DNA of 64,000 bases from Ooceraea biroi (taxonomy: Eukaryota; Arthropoda; Insecta; Hymenoptera; Formicidae): contig NC_039514.1 of the NCBI RefSeq assembly GCF_003672135.1, forward strand, positions 2,046,001 to 2,110,000. The letters are read 5' to 3'. The notes below the pieces were generated by a model that worked only from the letters and a program-made list of their open reading frames with translations, was not told the origin of the DNA and did not search any database. Position 1 is the stretch's first letter. The number at the start of each line of letters is the position of its first letter. The position numbers were made by a program, and so were the translations under genes. Of this stretch, positions 61,095 to 64,000 are shown piece by piece.

Positions 61095-63716
61095 GATTGT
61101 AATATACTTCGCTAGTAAAACTGTCATCAAGTATTATCCATCACGCGTGCCATCTTAATTTGACGCCACGCAGTCATGTGGAACTGCCTCCTCAAATAGA
61201 GTATGCTCGTAAGGGACGGGAAGATGTGGGACGGTCGACCGGGTCGCCGAAAATGTGGGTATCCTGCCTCCGAAACCATCCCCGGCACGGTCCCTCATTA
61301 AAATAGTTAAGCTCTATTAAGAAGCGGCTAGGTCCAGGGTGCTCTAAAGTAACACGTTCTATTGTACATCAGCCCTCGCCGCTGGGACGGTTGATAATAA
61401 CGGTGGATATCACCTGGGAAGTTTAGCGTAACTGCAGCTGCGCGAGCTATATTACGTCAGCTCCGTTGATGGACCCTTATGCCAGATTACGGAGGGTGCT
61501 CGTTAAACCCGCAAAAGTTTCTAATGTAAGTATTTAAATTTCGGGCATAATGGAGTCCACGGTCCTTGGCGATAACGTCGTCTCGATGCTCAGCAGTGGT
61601 GCGCGTCAATAATTTCACAGAAAATAGCGCTCCGTCTCTTAGTCTTGAATTATCTGATTATACATTCAAACATTCAAGTAACATTTTACGACGATATATT
61701 TTTCATAGCGTTGTTGATGCAAATTTCACAAGTTGCAGATTTTCATTCGAGAGGTGGTGAGTTTTCAAGCTAGCAGACTGCGTTTCTCTCTGCGTGGAAT
61801 CGCGCTCACGCGAGTATGAGCAGTGTTTTCGCGGCCGAGTGTATTTTTATCCTTGGATGCGCGCGTGCACGCAAAACCGGCTAAAGCGGCACTTTTCAAA
61901 GACAATGTCTCGCGATAAAACCACGCCGTTTCCGCTGATAACGCCGCGTGAACAAAGTGCCGGGAAAAGCGCAGTAGCCGCAGCTGTCCCCGGGACTCTC
62001 GAGGGTGCATCTCGGTCGAGTGTCACGCGCGCATCCTCGCTCGTCTTCACCTACAATTTCCCGTTGCCATCGCCGCTATCAACGAGCAAAATCTGCCGCG
62101 TGGTCCGTCCTCTTTGTGGCACGCGAACGCCATGACTTTTGCCGCATTAACGGGATGGCTTGTTACGAGCTGACGCGGACCATCTTGATGATGCGGCGCG
62201 GATACGCCAGCTTAACGAGTCGCCACCGCATCGTGGTTCGTTCGCCAAATCTGATTCTCGCAACAAGACGAATAAAGTAACGCGATGTGACTTGCATGCG
62301 TGCTTTTAAATTTGTGCTGTGCTCCGCGAGTCTGCATGTGCTGAGATCCAATTTGGTGGTCTCGGGGTTTAATAAAGTTTTGTTACAGTCATTAGTTAGA
62401 TGTTGTTTGAACATTCTTTTTTCTCTTTTATCTCTTTGGTTTATTACGAATTGTATACAAACCTGGGTATTGCGGGTGTGAAAAGATCGCATACATAAAC
62501 GTATTTACAACTAGTTAAATAGAGAGTACACGTAACACGTGGGATCGCGATGAAAATTGCAGAAACTGATTTTCCGAGCCGTGTTAAAAAACCGCGATTA
62601 ATTTCGTCGAAACCATAACGCTTTTACCGTGTGCAAATACCAATGCCCTGTAAATCCTTGCAAAATATATATCAGCAGGACACGTTTTGCGCTGTGTAGT
62701 CACATAACGTGTTGTACGCGATGTGAAACTTTGCATGTGGTTTGCGAATCAACAGCGTATTGCTGGTTGCTTCTTGTTCGTTCGAGTTGTTGAGAACTTG
62801 GCGATTCACGTTCGCATTGTCGTAAAGAATGTTTTATCTGCTCCGGGATTGGTTTAACAAATAAGAACATTGTTAATGTCAAATTGCTACGTGCGAATAT
62901 ACGTAGTTATTTATGATTTCTGCTAACCGAGTCTTAGTGTTAGAAGCTCGATGTACGTTGATTTTATAGGTACAACACTTTACTATAGAAATATATTATT
63001 GATTTATATAATTAAATTTATTATTCAAAACAGCATTACATTAAAAGCTATTTGGATGATATCTATGATAATTGCAGTTTTTCCCATTTATCACTTAACA
63101 AATAAGTTTACGAGAGATGGTATCGCAAAGACGTACGCTGAATATGTTATTATGATTTATACTATCAGGATTTAGTGATATGTTGACGGAATATTCGATG
63201 CAGCAATTATAGAATGCATGATTTGACACAATGTATTCGCGCTTGTGGTGCGATTAACTGGTTAGCATGAAAATTACATACACATGCACCCGCAAGCGCG
63301 CTCGTATATAATTTATAGTTAGATCAACGTTATCTATCACGCGATTTATCTATCGACGATATCGTCGCATGACCCATTCCAACCACAATGTGATTTCAAT
63401 GGTTGCGAATTAGTTATCGCTTGCGAGATATGTATACATACATACGCGTTGCTTGTGTTATTAATATTGATATAATTAATATATGAGTTTACAAACGCTA
63501 CACGTTTGTGAATGACAGGTGTATAGGTATACGGATTTAGATCTACAACCTATTACCGTTACAGAAATCTTTCATTCTGTAATATAATTGCGTATATTCT
63601 ATATGATAATTGCATAATAACACTAAGCTAGATTTGTGCAGAGAGTCCGCATATACAGAAGTTACGTACCTCTGCGATATTGCGGAATTGTTGCTGGTTC
63701 TGAAGAGTTCATACCC

Positions 63717-64000
63717 CTAATGAGTTACGAACTCTTTGCCGTAGAAGATTTTAGCGTCCTTTTCTTTTCCATCCATTCCTTCGGCCCATTGCTCCTTTAA
63801 CAAGGTATTCTCAAGGATTTCGTTGAATACTCGGAGTCCAAGAACGTCCAAGCTTTCCTGTGCCAACGCTACTTTATGGTCGTAGCAATTGTAGACTTGT
63901 TATTTCTTGAGGTAAAGCTTTCAGCTTGATTTAGGAAATATCTCGATATATCAAATATTCGACTTACCTTCATTACAACATGATTCTTTCATGCTTAATT
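63717..64000 (-). CDS. 3' end of an unrecognised gene, cut by the window edge
   Basis: On the - strand a terminal exon (63895 down to 63717) encodes 58 full codons after a split one and ends in TAG at 63719-63717. The protein ends KIFYGKEFVTH and includes YNCYDHKVALAQESLDVLGL. Codons show a natural third-position mix and the overlapping frames are poorer. Upstream, a consensus donor GTAAGTC (63967-63961) ends another exon. Removing the 72-base intron (63967-63896) joins GAA-G to TC-TAC in frame, giving ESCCNEVYNCYD across the junction. The acceptor (AACAAG) has a weak pyrimidine tract, which is the main doubt. An in-frame TAA lies just upstream of the acceptor, as expected for intron. I do not recognise the family. 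Visible traits are two or three cysteines near the junction and a charged, helical-looking C terminus. Confidence 0.6.
63896..63967 (-). other. Short intron of the right-edge gene
   Basis: This 72-base intron reads GTAAGTC at the 5' end and CAAG at the 3' end on the - strand. The length is typical for small insect introns. The other nearby acceptor (CTCAAG) would lead to a stop within a dozen codons, so the acceptor at 63896 is preferred. Confidence 0.55.

Larger units (their letters stand above)
60095..63716. other. Non-coding stretch
   Basis: I see no supported gene. A 34-base unit is tandemly duplicated at 60850-60917, each copy holding the palindrome TGATAATATAATTATCA. A (CA)n run lies at 61073-61094. 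CpG-rich DNA at 61.8-62.25 kb carries overlapping chance frames. The last few hundred bases are presumably the 3' untranslated or downstream region of the - strand gene at the right edge. I found no clear AATAAA there. Confidence 0.5.

Noticed and set aside
1..64000. tRNA genes, CRISPR arrays and common conserved insect microRNAs
   Set aside because: By eye I found no cloverleaf with a GGTTCGAATC-type T arm, no spaced direct-repeat array, and no let-7, bantam, miR-1, miR-8, miR-9, miR-34 or miR-184 core. A covariance scan was not possible.

Overview
The window looks like a piece of an insect nuclear genome, most likely Hymenoptera and probably an ant. This is inferred from many CpG-rich, undepleted stretches alternating with AT-rich ones, long non-coding gaps, short GT-AG introns, and mariner-like and Helitron elements of types common in insects. 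No read or database comparison was possible.

Only two stretches are convincingly host protein-coding. The first is a complete two-exon gene on the + strand (31476-32584) for a 173-residue protein with a linker-histone (H15, winged-helix) domain. The second is the 3' end of a gene on the - strand at the right edge (63717 to beyond 64000): a 59-codon terminal exon ending in TAG, a 72-base intron, and the start of another exon cut by the window end. I did not recognise its protein. All other open frames I examined look like chance frames in GC-rich or pyrimidine-rich DNA.

The left part holds a chain of three mobile elements, end to end in TA-rich DNA. First is a 1.57-kb Tc1/mariner-superfamily transposon (2142-3716) with about 150-bp terminal inverted repeats and a transposase with DD41D spacing, broken by a one-base deletion. 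Next is a 595-bp internally deleted relative (3726-4320) that keeps about 33 codons of a related transposase and carries a 59-bp-arm foldback sequence. Last is a short non-autonomous Helitron (about 4321-4591) ending in a hairpin plus CTAG. Elsewhere there are a 787-bp long-inverted-repeat element (15769-16555) flanked by TAA, a composite repeat block (24311-25252) of four 119-bp tandem units between two 210-bp direct repeats, and a 247-bp inverted repeat (59848-60094). There is also a 92-bp hairpin 150 bp upstream of the H15 gene and a degenerate hammerhead/Penelope-like motif near 59.05 kb.

The remaining DNA (about 4.6-15.8, 16.6-24.3, 25.3-31.2, 32.6-59.0 and 60.1-63.7 kb) is intergenic or intronic. 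It has scattered microsatellites and no RNA gene or CRISPR that I could support. The host genes show no sign of working together; the mobile elements do form one linked, nested history.
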